A stretch of 64,000 nt of DNA from Choanephora cucurbitarum. Taxonomy: Eukaryota; Mucoromycota; Mucoromycetes; Mucorales; Choanephoraceae. A model generated the notes under the pieces. That model searched no databases and was not told the DNA's origin. It saw only the letters and a list, made by a program, of their open reading frames with translations. Shown piece by piece: positions 44,324 to 58,091 of this stretch. Positions within the stretch are counted from its first letter, which is position 1; each line of letters opens with the position of its first letter. The stretch covers positions 186,001-250,000 of the forward strand of contig JAIWNI010000035.1 in the NCBI GenBank assembly GCA_025331435.1, read 5' to 3'. Made by a program: the position numbers and the translations under genes.

Positions 44324-46509
44324 ATGGAAGAATACAGTCAGCAGAGAATAAATTCAATACAAACAACTCCTCAGGAGAACAGAAATAAGTCTACCAAAGT
44401 AACTGATCATCCATTTCTACCAAGCAGTGTGGCTCAGTCAGAATTCCACACCACTTTTGCAGAATCAAAATCAACTAGCTATACTGCTGCATATAGTACT
44501 GCCACAGCTAACAATAGTTCAAAGTATGACTGGCGCATACACTCGTTAGCTCTTTGCCGTCATATATTAAATAGAGGTCTTCTTGATGGCATTGGAAGCG
44601 ACATACAGATATATATACCTAGTTGGAAAAAAACTTACCATCTACACAAATTAATTCTTGATCAAAATCCCTATTTCAAACTGCTCTTACAGGGTCCATT
44701 CCTTGAATCAGAAAAAAGCCAGATTGACTTGTATTTGGAAAACGAAGACAACCCGTTTATAGATATGGAGTCATTTCAGTTTGTGCTTGATTACCTTTAT
44801 GGAAAAATCGAGCAACCATCTATTTATCAGTCCAATGTGAAACAGATATTAGCTACATGCTCCTATTTCCAGATAGATGCTATCTGCAACTTGTGCGTAG
44901 ACTTTATTTTGAAAAGCCTCAATCAAACAAATGCCATAGATTACCTGCTTTTCTCAAATGAATACATGGTCATAGGGAATGATCGTATATGCGATGCAGT
45001 CTGTGCATTTTTATGTAGAGAAGCTTATGGCATGAGTCGCTCTATCCTTGTGGCATTGCCACTTGAATGGCTCGAAAAAATCATTGGAAGTGATGCGTTT
45101 TGGGTTCCCAGGTAATTAATGTGTTTTATTTCATTGATATGCTTTCTAACATGCTTACAGTGAGTTTGAGCGATATACATTCATTAAGCAAGTCATTACT
45201 GCACGATATGCTTTTTACATGACAAGGAAGGATAGTTTTGTCATGTCAGAACTGGATACTAACCCAGAATGCCATATCATCTGTAAATCTATATACTACA
45301 TGCATATGACATTTGAGCAGCTTGAATCGATTCGGAATGATAAGAACCCTTTCACAAAGAAAAGCCTTGTGCCAGAGAAAGTATTGAAAGATGCTCTCTG
45401 GTTACAAGTTCAATTGCGATCAAGAATTGAATCCATACAGGAAAAAGACACAAAACTGGGCATGGCAGTTTCGAGAGACGAGCGAGAAGAACAGGACAGC
45501 AAAGAAGACAATTATGATGAGGCTTACAAATACCATTACCCTATACCGACTGACGACACAACCACTTATACTGGTGAATCAGCTATTTCCCTTGCTTCCA
45601 TGTCTACTCTTCAGACAAAAAAGAAAATATCAGGAAAATCAGAGCAGTATTCTGTTTATCCTCCTTTTCGCTTTAGTGTTGAATTTACAGATGTTGCCTC
45701 TCTGAAACACGGCATGCGTGTTTATTCTGACACTGTGTTCTATGCTGGGTAAACTACCATCCTCATGTATGATATATTGATTGGCTAATGAACTTAAATC
45801 TTGAGTAGATCCAACTGGAACATGTACATTCAAAAGACAAGATCACAAAGAAAAGGTATACTGCAGTTAGGTGTTTATCTTCATCGACAATCTGTTCCAC
45901 AAGGTTACAATTCTTGTCAAAACACAGCTTCTTCTAATTCAGCTCCTACAACAATACTTGCATCAAGCTCTGATCCACTCAACAGTCGTTGTACAGAGGG
46001 CTCGAGTAGCGACACGTTTTCATTTTCCAAATATATTGATAAAAGAAAAGTAGTCAAAACTTGGTTCAAAATATATTGTCCCACAAGAGGCCCAAAGCAT
46101 GCTTTGACTCTGTTCCAAAGTAGTCCTGACAATTTCTCTATTCTGCAAAGCTGGGTAAGACAAATTCTATGTTAGTAAATACATTTCTGATATAAGCATA
46201 CTCTAGGGATGGAGAAGTACAACTTTATGTGCTGATGAAGAAGCTCATGGCTCTCAATCAACAGATGCTTCTAATAGCAGCTTGGCAGATCTAAATGAAG
46301 GACCTAATTCCAGTTCAACAAGTAACGACCTTTTTGCTACATCTGTTGTGCATGCATCTAATACACCAAACCAGCTACAATATCTACAAAGTATGTATGA
46401 TCTGAGGACACTCAAGTCCACTTCAAATACCAACAACCAACAAGGCCACAAACTCAGTGTCTCTGCTGGCCCAACATTACGCTTCACTGTGGTAATGGGG
46501 CATGTCTAA
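44324..46509 (+). CDS. BTB/POZ-domain protein (germ-cell-less-like)
   Basis: Four exons: 44324..45111, 45161..45748, 45809..46154 and 46207..46509, giving 674 residues. The BTB fold is at about 88-190: SDIQIYIPSWKKTYHLHKLI, PYFKLLLQGPF and FQFVLDYLYGKI, then QILATCSYFQIDAICNLC leading into a BACK-like helical region. The C-terminal half holds a beta-rich region (FRFSVEFTDV, HGMRVYSDTVFYAGSNWNMY, KGILQLGVYLHRQ). Together with the BTB it resembles germ-cell-less (GMCL1)-type proteins, which serve as Cullin-3 substrate adaptors. Ser/Asn-rich inserts separate the parts. A substrate-adaptor role is inferred from the BTB domain; I am less sure of the germ-cell-less assignment. Confidence 0.75.
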
Positions 46510-46732
46510 AAAAAAAGGAAAGATGGATATAAGATCAACAGATATGTCCAAAGCAATTCTTTATGTATATTTTGTGGTCAATATGCATTTTTCTGGAATA
46601 TGAGCAAACTGATTGAAGTAAGCATAGTCTGAATGGATATGTGCATCCATGGATAACAAAAACTTGTCAAATCTAAAGTATTTCAAAAACATCAGTACAT
46701 TCTTATTTGATTAAAAAAAAAAGACACTATAC

Positions 46733-48235
46733 TCACACTCTCTCTTGAGTTTCTTTTTCAAAGATTTTGGAATACACAAACTCGTTTTTGAATGCTTCGA
46801 TCTCATCCTAACAATCAATCATGTTAGATTATTTACTTATAAATAAATAAAAAAGGATCAAGTTACTTTGAACCTGTCAAAATCGACAGATTGTCTAGGA
46901 TTGCCAACTGCACTCATATGTCTATTGTAATTTCGAAACACAGGTCTATCTAACAATAGTCCTAATGCTGGTGCTTTTGGAATATTGATTTTGGTCGACT
47001 CAAATGTCTTTGGTATAATTGATAAAGGTGTTTCTGTTCGCACAGATAGCATCGACATTGCTTAAGAAACAAAAGAAGTATGACAAGATAGTTAATACCA
47101 GAAAGAAACATCATAACAAGCTAGTGAGTTACAGTACGTACATAGCATCTTTCTTATTTGATGAAGCATGAATGATTGACCATGTAATTTAACACTGATC
47201 CATTCTGTATCATTGAAGATCATGGGCTTTTCCACCTGTCAAAACGAATAAATCAATGTAAGTTACAGCATGTATCCAACAGTAATTACATACTTTGATG
47301 TCAATGATGTATCGATTGGAAGATTTGTCATGAAAGTTCCTTGCTATTGTATAGTTGTGAAAGTTATGTGTCCCAACAAAATGAGATATAGCTTCTTCAA
47401 ACTTATTGAATCGTGCTTGACTGATTCTGTAGCTAGACAACAGCTGGGGATCAGTAGGTTTTACATATTTCAATACTGATCCATCTGATGTGGCTATCTG
47501 AATGTCTCTGTCTGTTTGAGGAGTCGATGTCCATTCTTTGTCTTTCTCCAAGCACTTTAAAGCATATGAAGGGAGTAGATATTCATAGACACGAGAGTCA
47601 CATTTTGTTTTTGCATGAAAACTTCTCTGTGTCTCCACATAACCTATCCAAGTTGATATGTGATCAGAAACTTGAATTAAATTACGAACAAGAACACTCA
47701 CCCCAAACTCGAATATGTCTTGGCAGTAAGTCATTAAGTTTCTGAACAATGTGGTCATCTTCACAAATCATCTTTAAGGATACGACATTACATGCTGCAT
47801 GGACACCTTTGTCTGTTCTAGCAGCTCTCATGAGCTGAACCTTTCTCTGATCAACAGAGTTAGACTGTGAGACTGCACCTGCTTTACATAAAGCATCGAA
47901 CAAGACTGATTCAATAGTATGTGCCCCTGGATTACTAAAAAAAAACACAAAGGCAATGGGTTGGCTTCTTCCTTTTCGATGTTGCGATTCAACATAACAT
48001 GTGCTTACGCTTGCATGCCCTGATATTCTGAGCCATTGAACCCGATCATAAGTGCAACCTTCTTTTTAGGTAGCCTTGGTTCTTCAGTATTCAAAGTCGT
48101 TGGGTCATCACTGATCTCATTGGCTGCTCTAGAGTTCACTGACTGAAAGTGTAGTCTACGATCTCTCGATGTTTTTATGGCGCGATCAAGACATGTAACG
48201 CTTGTGTGTAGAGATCGAGTGAATCTGATCAACAT
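46733..48235 (-). CDS. PUS1: tRNA pseudouridine synthase Pus1 (TruA family)
   Basis: Six exons: 48235..48009, 47934..47702, 47643..47294, 47235..47142, 47060..46867 and 46807..46733, giving 390 residues. TruA-family enzymes isomerise uridine to pseudouridine in tRNA. Motifs in order: [19 protein letters not shown] at the N-terminus, the catalytic [11 protein letters not shown] with Asp117, [23 protein letters not shown], and the substrate-binding [15 protein letters not shown] near the C-terminus. The intron after IRKML interrupts this last motif. The N-terminal 40 residues are Arg/Ser/Thr-rich with little acid, compatible with mitochondrial targeting as for dual-located Pus1, but this is inference. 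The gene is convergent with the BTB gene, with 223 bp between stops. Confidence 0.92.
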
Positions 48236-49888
48236 GTCAACGCAGTAAACAGAAAAACTAAACGAAAATTTGACTGTTAGGTTGTAAGCTTGTAGATTAT
48301 GTTATCCAATCATAATCGAGAAACAGAGTGTAAAGGGGCGGTTACAAGTTTGTTCAAAAAAGACAAACATCAATCATTATTAGATCATCCATAGTATGAG
48401 TGTGGTTTAGAGATATGATGCTCCTGAGTGGCTGATAAATATTAGTCTGTGCTATGGCTAACGAAGTCTATTTCTTTTTTTTTATAAGAACTGAGACTAT
48501 ATCCATAACAAGTGTCAATTTGAGAATTAGTCCTTACTGTCCACTGTCAGAAGCTTGTTTAAAGAAAAAGATACTGTCTTATTGAGACTGAACATTTGGC
48601 AACTTCTAGGAATCTTCTATGCCCATCAAAAATAGCTTGCAACCAATTCTGGAAATACAGCTGATAATAATTTGCCCAAACAAGATAGTACTATATTTTG
48701 AGTTAGCTATCTAAAGAATATGTAAAATAGAGCCTACAATAATACTAGATGACGATTATCACTGATAAAACTTTGGGAATGCTAATATCGTTCGCTTACA
48801 CCAAGACTTTATCAGCAATACTCATCTTGACCACTTGAGAAGTGCCAAACAAGAGTTGGTATATCAAATCTCTTTCAAAAACCAAGACAACAATCAATTT
48901 GAGCGGTTTGTGGTTTATGACAGTATTAGTCGTACTAAAAAAGAAGCAAGATAGGCACATATGGCAGTTATTTTTGTTTCTCTAATTTTCAATTTAAACT
49001 GAACTCAAGATTTTTGAAAAGACAACTCAAGTTAAGTGAAGCTATAAAATACTTCACTCAATACGTAGCTACATTAGCCTTTGATTCATAATTCAGTACA
49101 ATAGCTATGTCATTTTGTCTACCACTTAACTTCTAGAGAGCATAAAAAGTAAATGAGTGAAAAGTACATTAGGAATTGGCTTCGACTACTAATTTGATCT
49201 AGTACTTCTGGTAGCTTGAATTATCCTTGACTAATATGAACAGTCTATAAGTATTTAGCTTTTTCTATTTCTCTTCTACTCCTTGTACCTGAACAAAAAA
49301 TAGATACTATATAAAGATATGAGTTTATTTGCCTTTCATTCTGCTCTTTCTCTTAAGCTGAATCATATTGAGTCATTTTGGTCTGTGAGTGACAACAAAA
49401 CAAACGCTGTTAAACAAGAAGACCTCGAATCCCAAAACAAATATACTATTATGCGACTACTCTAAAAAAAGACTCTCTTCAGGAGTATATAGTTGTGAGA
49501 TTAATATCTATTTTTCTTTTTCTTTTCCGAAAATGGTGTTAGAAAAATGTCAAACAAACTCAGACGTCAACTATTAAAAATACAAACCTGTGTAACTATG
49601 ATCAAAGTTATAGAATTACAACTTCAAGCTGAGTCTCAATTACGATCTCAACAGCCGTGCTTAAATGACGCATGTAACATGTTGGCCAGTTACCTTTCGT
49701 TGTTAGAAATAGATGATCTCTGTGACGGCCAGCTCTGATTTGCTGCTTTAGTTTAATCTCAAATGCTATCCACCATTCATATTTCGCATGTCTTGATCTT
49801 CATCTAACATTTTCAATTGATTCAACTTTTTCTTTCTGACTCTCTTTCTCTTCCTCCTTTTTTTCTGCTATTCTATTTTCTTCTTATC
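48236..49888. other. Intergenic, one possible small ORF
   Basis: Upstream of Pus1 (minus) and of aspartokinase (plus). A TATATAAAG box at 49308-49316 is followed by a 63-codon ATG frame at 49547..49738 (starts MSNKLRRQLLKIQ, ends EIDDLCDGQL). It has a helical, charged composition but no recognised family. It may be a small gene, an upstream ORF or chance. Confidence 0.3.
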
Positions 49889-51813
49889 ATGCACCTTGGT
49901 TTAAGGAAAAATCCCAAAGATCTACCATGGATTGTTCAGAAATATGGTGGAACTAGTATTGGAAAATTCTTAAACGAAATTGCAGATACCATTATACCGT
50001 AAAGAAAGACAAAGTAAAGAAGGGATGTTCTTGATATACTAATTGGTTTCTATACATAGTACTTATTTAAACACAAACAAAGTTGTCATTGTCTGTTCAG
50101 CAAGAAGCGGGGACACAAAAGATAAAGGCACCACCAATAGGTAAAGAAAGTAAACACAAATCAAAAGCAAATATATTCATGCTCTTGCATCTCTCTTTCT
50201 CCACTTAAAAAGGCTACTAAATGCAGCAGAGGAGGCTCTTTCAGAAGGTTCTACCAAACATTTAGACATCGTACAAGAAATTGCAGAAGACCATCTTAAT
50301 GCAGCAAGAGCGGTTATTAAAAATAAAGAGTTATTAGCTTTGCTTGAATCACAACTTCGAAAAGAGTGCTTGAGATTACGATCGTTTTTAGAAGCTGCCG
50401 AAGTATGATATGAAATACAAACATATTTTTTCTTTCATACTAAAATATAGTCTTTTTTATTATAGATACTGGATGAAATCTCACCTCGATCTCGAGATAT
50501 TATAGTCGGAATGGGAGAAAAGCTTTCATGTATCATTGTTGAAGCTGTCCTGAAAGATAGAGTAAGCCAATAATGGAAATCACACACCAATTCACTTTTT
50601 GCTCATTTGCTTCTAACTCATGTAGGGAATTGACAGCCAGCTTGTTGTTCTGAACAATCTTATCAAACAAGATTTTACATGTCTAGATCAATCTTTTTAC
50701 GATTACATAGCAAATTGTCTACGTCAAGCTGTTCTTGATTGTGGTGATCGTGTACCTGTATTGACAGGTAAGAGAAATAAGAAAGATGATGAAAAAGCGG
50801 TTCGTTTTACTAAAGGAAAAACTAAACTCTCTTTTTTTTGTGACAAACAGGCTTTTTTGGTAACGTTCCTGGTAGTTTACTATCAAGTATTGGCCGAGGA
50901 TATACAGACCTCTGTGCTGCACTTACAGCCGTTGGCCTTCAATCACAAGAACTTCAGATCTGGAAAGAAGTGGATGGCATTTTTACTGCAGATCCTCGTA
51001 AAGTACCTGGTGCTCGCTTGCTACCCATCATTACGCCAGAAGAGGCTGCTGAATTGACTTACTATGGCTCCGAAGTTATCCACCCTTTCACTATGGAGCA
51101 GGTGATCAAAGCAAATATTCCTATCCGTATTAAAAATGTCGAGAATCCTACTGGATCAGGCACAGTCATATTCCCTGATATCACTCCAAAGAGTGCACAT
51201 GATTACGCTACTCCTCCACCTACACCTGCAGTCTTGGCTCAGAATGGATACCACTTAGATTTAACTCGCAAACACCCAACAGCTGTCACAGTAAAGAACA
51301 AGATTTGTGTACTAAACGTTCATTCAAACCGCAAAAATGTGAGCCATGGCTTTTTGGCAAAGATCTTTATGGCATTGGATGAACATAATATTGTAGTGGA
51401 CTTGATTTCAACCTCTGAAGTGCATGTATCCATGGCTCTTTCGAGTGATGTGGTTGAAGCCAATCTACAAAAAGCTTTATCAGAATTAGAGAAATTAGGC
51501 ACGGTAAGGATCCTCATTTACGACATTTAGCTATGATTACTGAAATCTCTTCTTTGAAAAGGTGGATGTGAATCATGATATGGCCATTTTATCACTCGTC
51601 GGAAAGCAAATGAAGAATTTGGTTGGTGTAGCAGGAAAGATGTTTACTTCTCTGGCAGAGGCTGGTATCAGTATAGAGATTATTTCTCAAGGTGCTTCAG
51701 AGATCAATATATCGTGTGTGGTGGAAGAGAAGTATGCTCTTCAAGCTATGAAGGCAATCCACCAAAAGTTATTAGATCTTGACCCTAGTGTTGAATTAAA
51801 TAGTGTAATATAA
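49889..51813 (+). CDS. HOM3: Aspartate kinase
   Basis: Seven exons: 49889..49998, 50060..50140, 50213..50402, 50466..50561, 50626..50767, 50851..51503 and 51562..51813, giving 507 residues. It phosphorylates aspartate, the first step toward threonine, methionine and isoleucine. The amino-acid-kinase domain shows VQKYGGTSIGKF near the N-terminus (Lys18), VVIVCSARSGDTKDKGTTNR, VGMGEKLSC, GRGYTDLCAAL, the allosteric-linker segment IWKEVDGIFTADPRKVP and ELTYYGSEVIHPFTMEQ. Two ACT domains follow (about 350-507), including ISTSEVHVSMAL and EIISQGASEINISCVV, consistent with feedback control by threonine in fungi. The start at 49889 lies after a pyrimidine-rich leader. It is a monofunctional enzyme without a homoserine dehydrogenase fusion, as in other fungi. 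Confidence 0.95.
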
Positions 51814-52125
51814 ACCTTATCACAAAAGGAAACATCAGGTAGAAGTTTTTGTAGACTTGTGAAAGTCTGTGTTACAAGATTCATGATCATCCCTAGAATG
51901 ACATACCACATCGTATGGTATAAATGAAAGCTTACTGTACAAATCACAAGGAAAAGACGTTCTCGGTTACAAGACCTATAGTATAACTATGTTTGTGTCT
52001 ACAGTCTGTGCTTTTACATCATATCATTTAGAGCCCCGCTTCTGAATATCATATGCCTTATCAGAAAAAAAGAAGAGAAATATGTGATCATCTTAAGAAA
52101 AGAGTACTTTAATTCAGTTCAAACA
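51814..52125. other. Intergenic between convergent genes
   Basis: About 310 bp between the stops of aspartokinase (plus) and histone H3 (minus). Short ORFs only. Confidence 0.4.
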
Positions 52126-53994
<1,869 letters not shown>

Positions 53995-54486
53995 ATGTTG
54001 ATCTATTTAGCACTCTTCTTATTGTTTTTATTATGTAAGCCATTAGCACAGAATAACAGAGCGTTTAATTGACTGAAATTCAATAGTATGTTGGTATTTT
54101 CGCCAATATCTTATCGATGTTGCCTCTTTCTTGGCAAACAAAGCCAACCGATTCTTTGGCTATCGTTTACTGCCAACCAATGAAGGCTCATTTGAACAGG
54201 ATATCGAAGACGGTTTGACAAGTTCTCAGTTTGATTTACATGCCAATCTAGACGAACAAGACAGTAGAGCTGGACTAAAAGACAAAGAAGAGATCATGAG
54301 GATCATGAAGAAACAGAAAGTAACTTTTGATGAGGCTCGGTTGATTCGTCAACAAAGACTCTTAAAGAAAAACGTAAGTTGTCTCTCAGTGTCTCCCTAT
54401 ATGTTGTTTAGATAGCTTATGCTTTTAATTAGAATATTGACCCTGAAACTGGTCTTCCTTTGGATCCCAAATTTGTTCAGTTTTAA
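53995..54486 (+). CDS. DUF2015-type small membrane-anchored protein
   Basis: Three exons: 53995..54034, 54087..54373 and 54433..54486, giving 126 residues. The first 15 residues are hydrophobic (MLIYLALFLLFLLL) and form a signal anchor or single membrane segment, followed by CWYFRQYL. The conserved block is DSRAGLKDKEEIMRIMKKQK, then VTFDEARLIRQQRLLKKNNI, ending DPETGLPLDPKFVQF. This matches the fungal DUF2015 family as I recall it, where D-S-R-A-G-L and D-P-K-F-V are hallmarks. Its function is unknown. The first exon is only 40 nt and holds just the membrane segment. The Rpp14-like gene follows 94 bp downstream on the same strand. Confidence 0.75.
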
Positions 54487-54580
54487 AAAAGAGAGACGAG
54501 AAACAGATTGTACATACATAAAAAAAGCCACGTTGGGGTTTCTCTCTTTTTTTTTAAATTTTTCTTTTATATCTGATACC

Positions 54581-55055
54581 ATGTCCAATAAAGTTGCCAT
54601 TAAACCTTGGTTCAAGCAAAATAAACGAATTCAAGATTGGCAGTATCTTAAAGTGAGAATGTAGTTTGTCTCTATTTCTTGATTTCACCCATCTCTCTAA
54701 CATGTCATGCACCCACCATTATAGTTGGTCTGATGAAGATCTCCATGTGGAAGTGACTGAGTTATCTTTTCGAATGAGTATACAACAAGCTCTTCAGTCT
54801 ATTTTTGGCCAAATAGGAACTTCTTGTTATATAAATATTCTGGATTGGAACAAGTTTACCAATGAGGGTATTATCAAAGCAAAGCAGAGGTAAAAGGCAT
54901 TCATGGAAACAAGTCTCTGTATACTGACTTTACTCTTTAGCGAGCTTACCACTGTCTGGTCTGCTCTTTTAAACCATCAAATGACAATTGCAAACAAGCT
55001 CTGTGTTCTAGACGTCTTATCATCTTCAGCTTATTTAATTAGTCTTGCTAATTAG
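54581..55055 (+). CDS. RNase P/MRP subunit, Rpp14/Pop5-like
   Basis: Three exons: 54581..54660, 54725..54889 and 54941..55055, giving 119 residues, the usual size. The fold markers are WQYLKVRIWSDEDL at the N-terminus, ALQSIFGQIGTSCYINILDW in the middle, EGIIKAKQSELTTVWSALL, and a C-terminal beta segment. This order (Y-L-x-V-x-I; helix before a Phe-Gly; G-I-I-x-x-x; V-W-x-A-L) is that of the Pop5/Rpp14 family. These subunits help assemble the RNA of RNase P, which matures tRNA 5' ends, and of RNase MRP. The first donor must be the GTAGTT at 54661 rather than GTGAGA at 54653 to keep frame. It restores the conserved V-x-I, which supports the call. Confidence 0.65.
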
Positions 55056-55106
55056 AATAAAATGCGTGTGTATATTCCTTATTTTTTTTATTTATTTCAA
55101 ATAGCT

Positions 55107-56856
55107 TTATCCTGCATGTTCAACAGTAACAGTGACAAGCTTACCATCCACAATAGTAGTTTTGAATTGTTCAGGAACAGGCACTTCCTTGTATTCAATA
55201 TCATCATGTTCTGCAGCCTGTTCAGGCAACAAAACGTTCAAAGAAGTTGATTTGGCAGACAAAAGTTCAACACCCAAACAATCCTTTGAAAGATAGATTT
55301 CACCACCATCACACTTATCAACAGCAATAGTAGGAACAACCTTGAAGACCTGCAAGGCAAATGATTTGGAGTTGACCACATCCACAGTAGACACAGTGGA
55401 ATCAACAGCAATACCACACTTTGTACATGAGTCAATAGTTACAGCGTTTACCTTACCCTTGATACGGATAGTGGAGTTCTTACAGTTGAAGATATAGACA
55501 GCCTGGTTAATGGCTGTTTCCTCGATCACGATATCATGGTTATTTTCATGGTTCTCAACAACCCATTTGTTGGCTTCCAATGAGGTTTTGGCAGCTTTCT
55601 TAAGAGTGTACTTGTCAGGTTTATTGGGTGTGGGAGGACCTTGGCGCTTGGGTGAAGTAGGTGTGGCTACGGCTACAGAAGAACTTGCACGTAAACTAGG
55701 GTTCTTGTGTGTCATTTCACTCTTGTCCACCTTACGCAAGTTAGCTGTCACACTGGATCCTTTGTTGATTTCGGCAAAGACAGCAGCAGCACCACTGTTG
55801 GCAGCTTGAGCAGGCTTTTGATCGTCCTCAATGACCATAGGTGGGGGTGGAGGTGGAGGTGGGGGTGGACCACCTGCAGCAGGAGCAGGAGCAGCGGGAG
55901 TAGTAGTAGTAGTAGCAGAAAGCGATTTATCAGCAACTGCTTCAGGCTTCTCGCCATTGACATTCCAAGTCAAACCTGTAGGGAAGTTCTCCTTGACATA
56001 GACAGCCAAACTTTCAAGAAGGCCCAAGAAGGCTTGAGACCATTCAACATGTTTAGCATCTCTATAAACAAATAAAGGTCAATCCATGCTCTTTCCTTTT
56101 CTGTTTCATGTCTTTACTTTTCTTTCCATTCTTTGACAACGCGGTTTGAATAGAATTGAGCTGCATCTTTCATGTCACGAATAAAAGGCACAGGAGTGGG
56201 CTCCTATTGGCCAAAAAATGCTAATTAATATACATATTTTTAAACGCGTATCGTATACAAATTGCATGACTTTACACAAGTGAACCAACCGAGAGCAGGA
56301 ATACCTTCGGCTACTGTGCTCAAGTGATTAAATAGAGGATCAGGACGATTGGCATCCTTGATTTCCATGATACTGCCCAAGGATTTTTGGATAGGCTCTA
56401 GCAATTTCATAAAAGTAGGTGATGTCATATCAGGCTTTTGTGAGAGGGTTGAGATGTAAATAATGTCTTTTTCGGCAGCAATGGCTTGCTTGACTAAGGC
56501 AGCCTAAAAGAGAATAAAGACAATGGTCAACTATTGAGTCTTACTTTAGGATAAGAAATAGACTTTACTTGTTCTGCTACAAGACCACCTAATTCTTGAG
56601 ACAAACTCAAGTATTTCTCGAGAGAAGCCTTGATGGCATCGTCATGCTTTTCAACAGCAGCTGGTATTTCGGTGGTTGAGACAGCACCAGTAGAAGTAGC
56701 AGTTGTGTTGTTTGCAGGAGCGATGGCCTTAGGAGAAGATGGTGATTTGGCAGCCACTGCAGAAGCAGAAGAAGAAGACATGGCCAAGTCTTCGAGACGT
56801 GTGGTAGCTATCTCGAGCCGTTTGATGAGATTAGCTAGTGAATGGAATTCAGACAT
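55107..56856 (-). CDS. SRV2: Adenylyl cyclase-associated protein CAP/Srv2
   Basis: Four exons: 56856..56569, 56503..56276, 56203..56118 and 56061..55107, giving 518 residues. CAP recycles actin by binding cofilin-bound G-actin and catalysing nucleotide exchange, and links Ras to adenylyl cyclase in fungi. The N-terminal segment SLANLIKRLEIATTRLEDLA is the cyclase-binding coiled coil. The helical folded domain includes PALGWFTCEPTPVPFIRDMK and FYSNRVVKEWKEKDAKHVEW. A run of ten prolines (PPPPPPPPPPM) and an SPKRQGPPTP stretch form the profilin/SH3-binding linker. The C-terminal beta-helix CARP domain reads KWVVENHENNHDIVIEE, IFNCKNSTIRIKGKVN and DCLGVELLSAKSTSLNVLLP. Its stop lies 51 bp from the stop of the convergent Rpp14-like gene. 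Confidence 0.95.
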
Positions 56857-57359
56857 GGTATTGTATGTCTAACGGAAACAAGATGAAGATGAAAAAAAAA
56901 ACAAAAAACAAAAATAGAAAAATAAGGGCTTTCTTTTTTAACCCAATTAAGTATCCGAATCAAAAAAAAAAAAAGGTCATGCTTTAATCATTTTTGGCAG
57001 GTCATCAACAGCTTAAGAATAAGCTGACATTATAGGACTTCAAGTACTTGTCTACTTTAAGCATGAGTCGTTCAGTTGATTATGCTTCCTCTCTCCATAC
57101 GTTATATAATGACTTGACATGAAAAGCACCAAGAGCTTCTATCATTTGGACAAAAGTAGTAAAATGGTGCAAATACAAAAAAAAAAGAGTACTTTGCTGC
57201 AATGATATCCCATAGTACTCGATCAAACCAATATCTGATAACAGCAAAAAAAAAAAGCAGAAGAATGACCAGTAGTTTCCTCTCTTTCTGTTGTATTTCT
57301 CTGCATAAAACGCTCATTGTATTATATAGGGTGTTTATTGTATATGGTACATAGTGAAT
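56857..57359. other. Intergenic, CAP promoter region
   Basis: About 500 bp, very A-rich next to the CAP start, with two poly-A runs. Only shadow ORFs. Confidence 0.4.
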
Positions 57360-57842
57360 CTAAATTTCGTGTTCGGCTAATAACATGTTGGGAATACCGT
57401 CTCTGATCTTATATACATGGTTGCAATTAGGGCAAACCATTTGGCCTTGCTGAACATGAGTCTATTACAATTTTGTCAGTGATATCCATAATACAAAATG
57501 AGAGAGACAAACTTACCTCTAAAATGACATTGTGCACAAGTTGCAAAAATGCTTCATTTTCTTCAGCGTTTTCAGGCATTTGAGCGGGGAGGGTATTAAT
57601 GCCAAGCTAATGATATGCCTGAGTCAGCCATCTGGTTCAATGCTTAGTCTTCTTTGGTTTACCTGAACAGCAGTAGAACACAATGCTTCCCATTCAAGCT
57701 TGTTTAACATGTTGGCGACAAATTCGGGGTTGAAATCAGCCTCAATCTGTTCGACTTGAACATCTTCGAAACGAAGAGGAAAGTTGTTATTGTTGCAGTT
57801 CTTGACATGACATTGCAACATGTTGTGTGTGATGAGTCTCAT
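57360..57842 (-). CDS. TRM112: Trm112, activator subunit of methyltransferases
   Basis: Three exons: 57842..57663, 57606..57517 and 57461..57360, giving 123 residues. Trm112 is a small zinc-binding partner that stabilises several methyltransferases acting on tRNA, rRNA and the release factor eRF1. The N-terminus [16 protein letters not shown] and the C-terminus [20 protein letters not shown] place the zinc residues Cys11, Cys16 and the C-P-N-C pair at the family positions. LLAEHEI is the typical end. An upstream in-frame start at 57869 would add a hydrophobic leader; the ATG at 57842 gives the conserved M-(K/R)-L-(I/L)-T-H-N start. Confidence 0.95.
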
Positions 57843-58091
57843 AGTGCTTATAGTGAAAATAAAAATCAAGAAAACAATATTTTTTTCTTTAAAAAAAAAC
57901 TATATTTATACATATAAGCCACATGAGACGAGAGGGAGGGGGTTTATGCTACAATAGAACTACAGTGTAGCCAATAGGATGCATTGGTCTGCATCCATTC
58001 TAGTTTTCGGCATACAGCTGTCTATTGTTTATATCAATTCAACCAATGGATTATCTTTTTTGCACTTTATTATCTTGTACTTTAAACGGCT
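57843..58091. promoter_or_regulatory. Divergent promoter, Trm112 and RNF220-like gene
   Basis: 249 bp between two starts on opposite strands. It contains a G-rich GAGGGAGGGGG tract near 57930 and TATTTATACATATA at 57902-57915. Confidence 0.35.

Noticed and set aside
45391..45705. 104-codon plus-strand ORF within the BTB gene
   Set aside because: A +1 frame overlapping a well-supported exon; not protein-like.
55510..56075. Plus-strand ORFs opposite CAP
   Set aside because: Shadow frames of the Pro- and Ala-rich linker of CAP.
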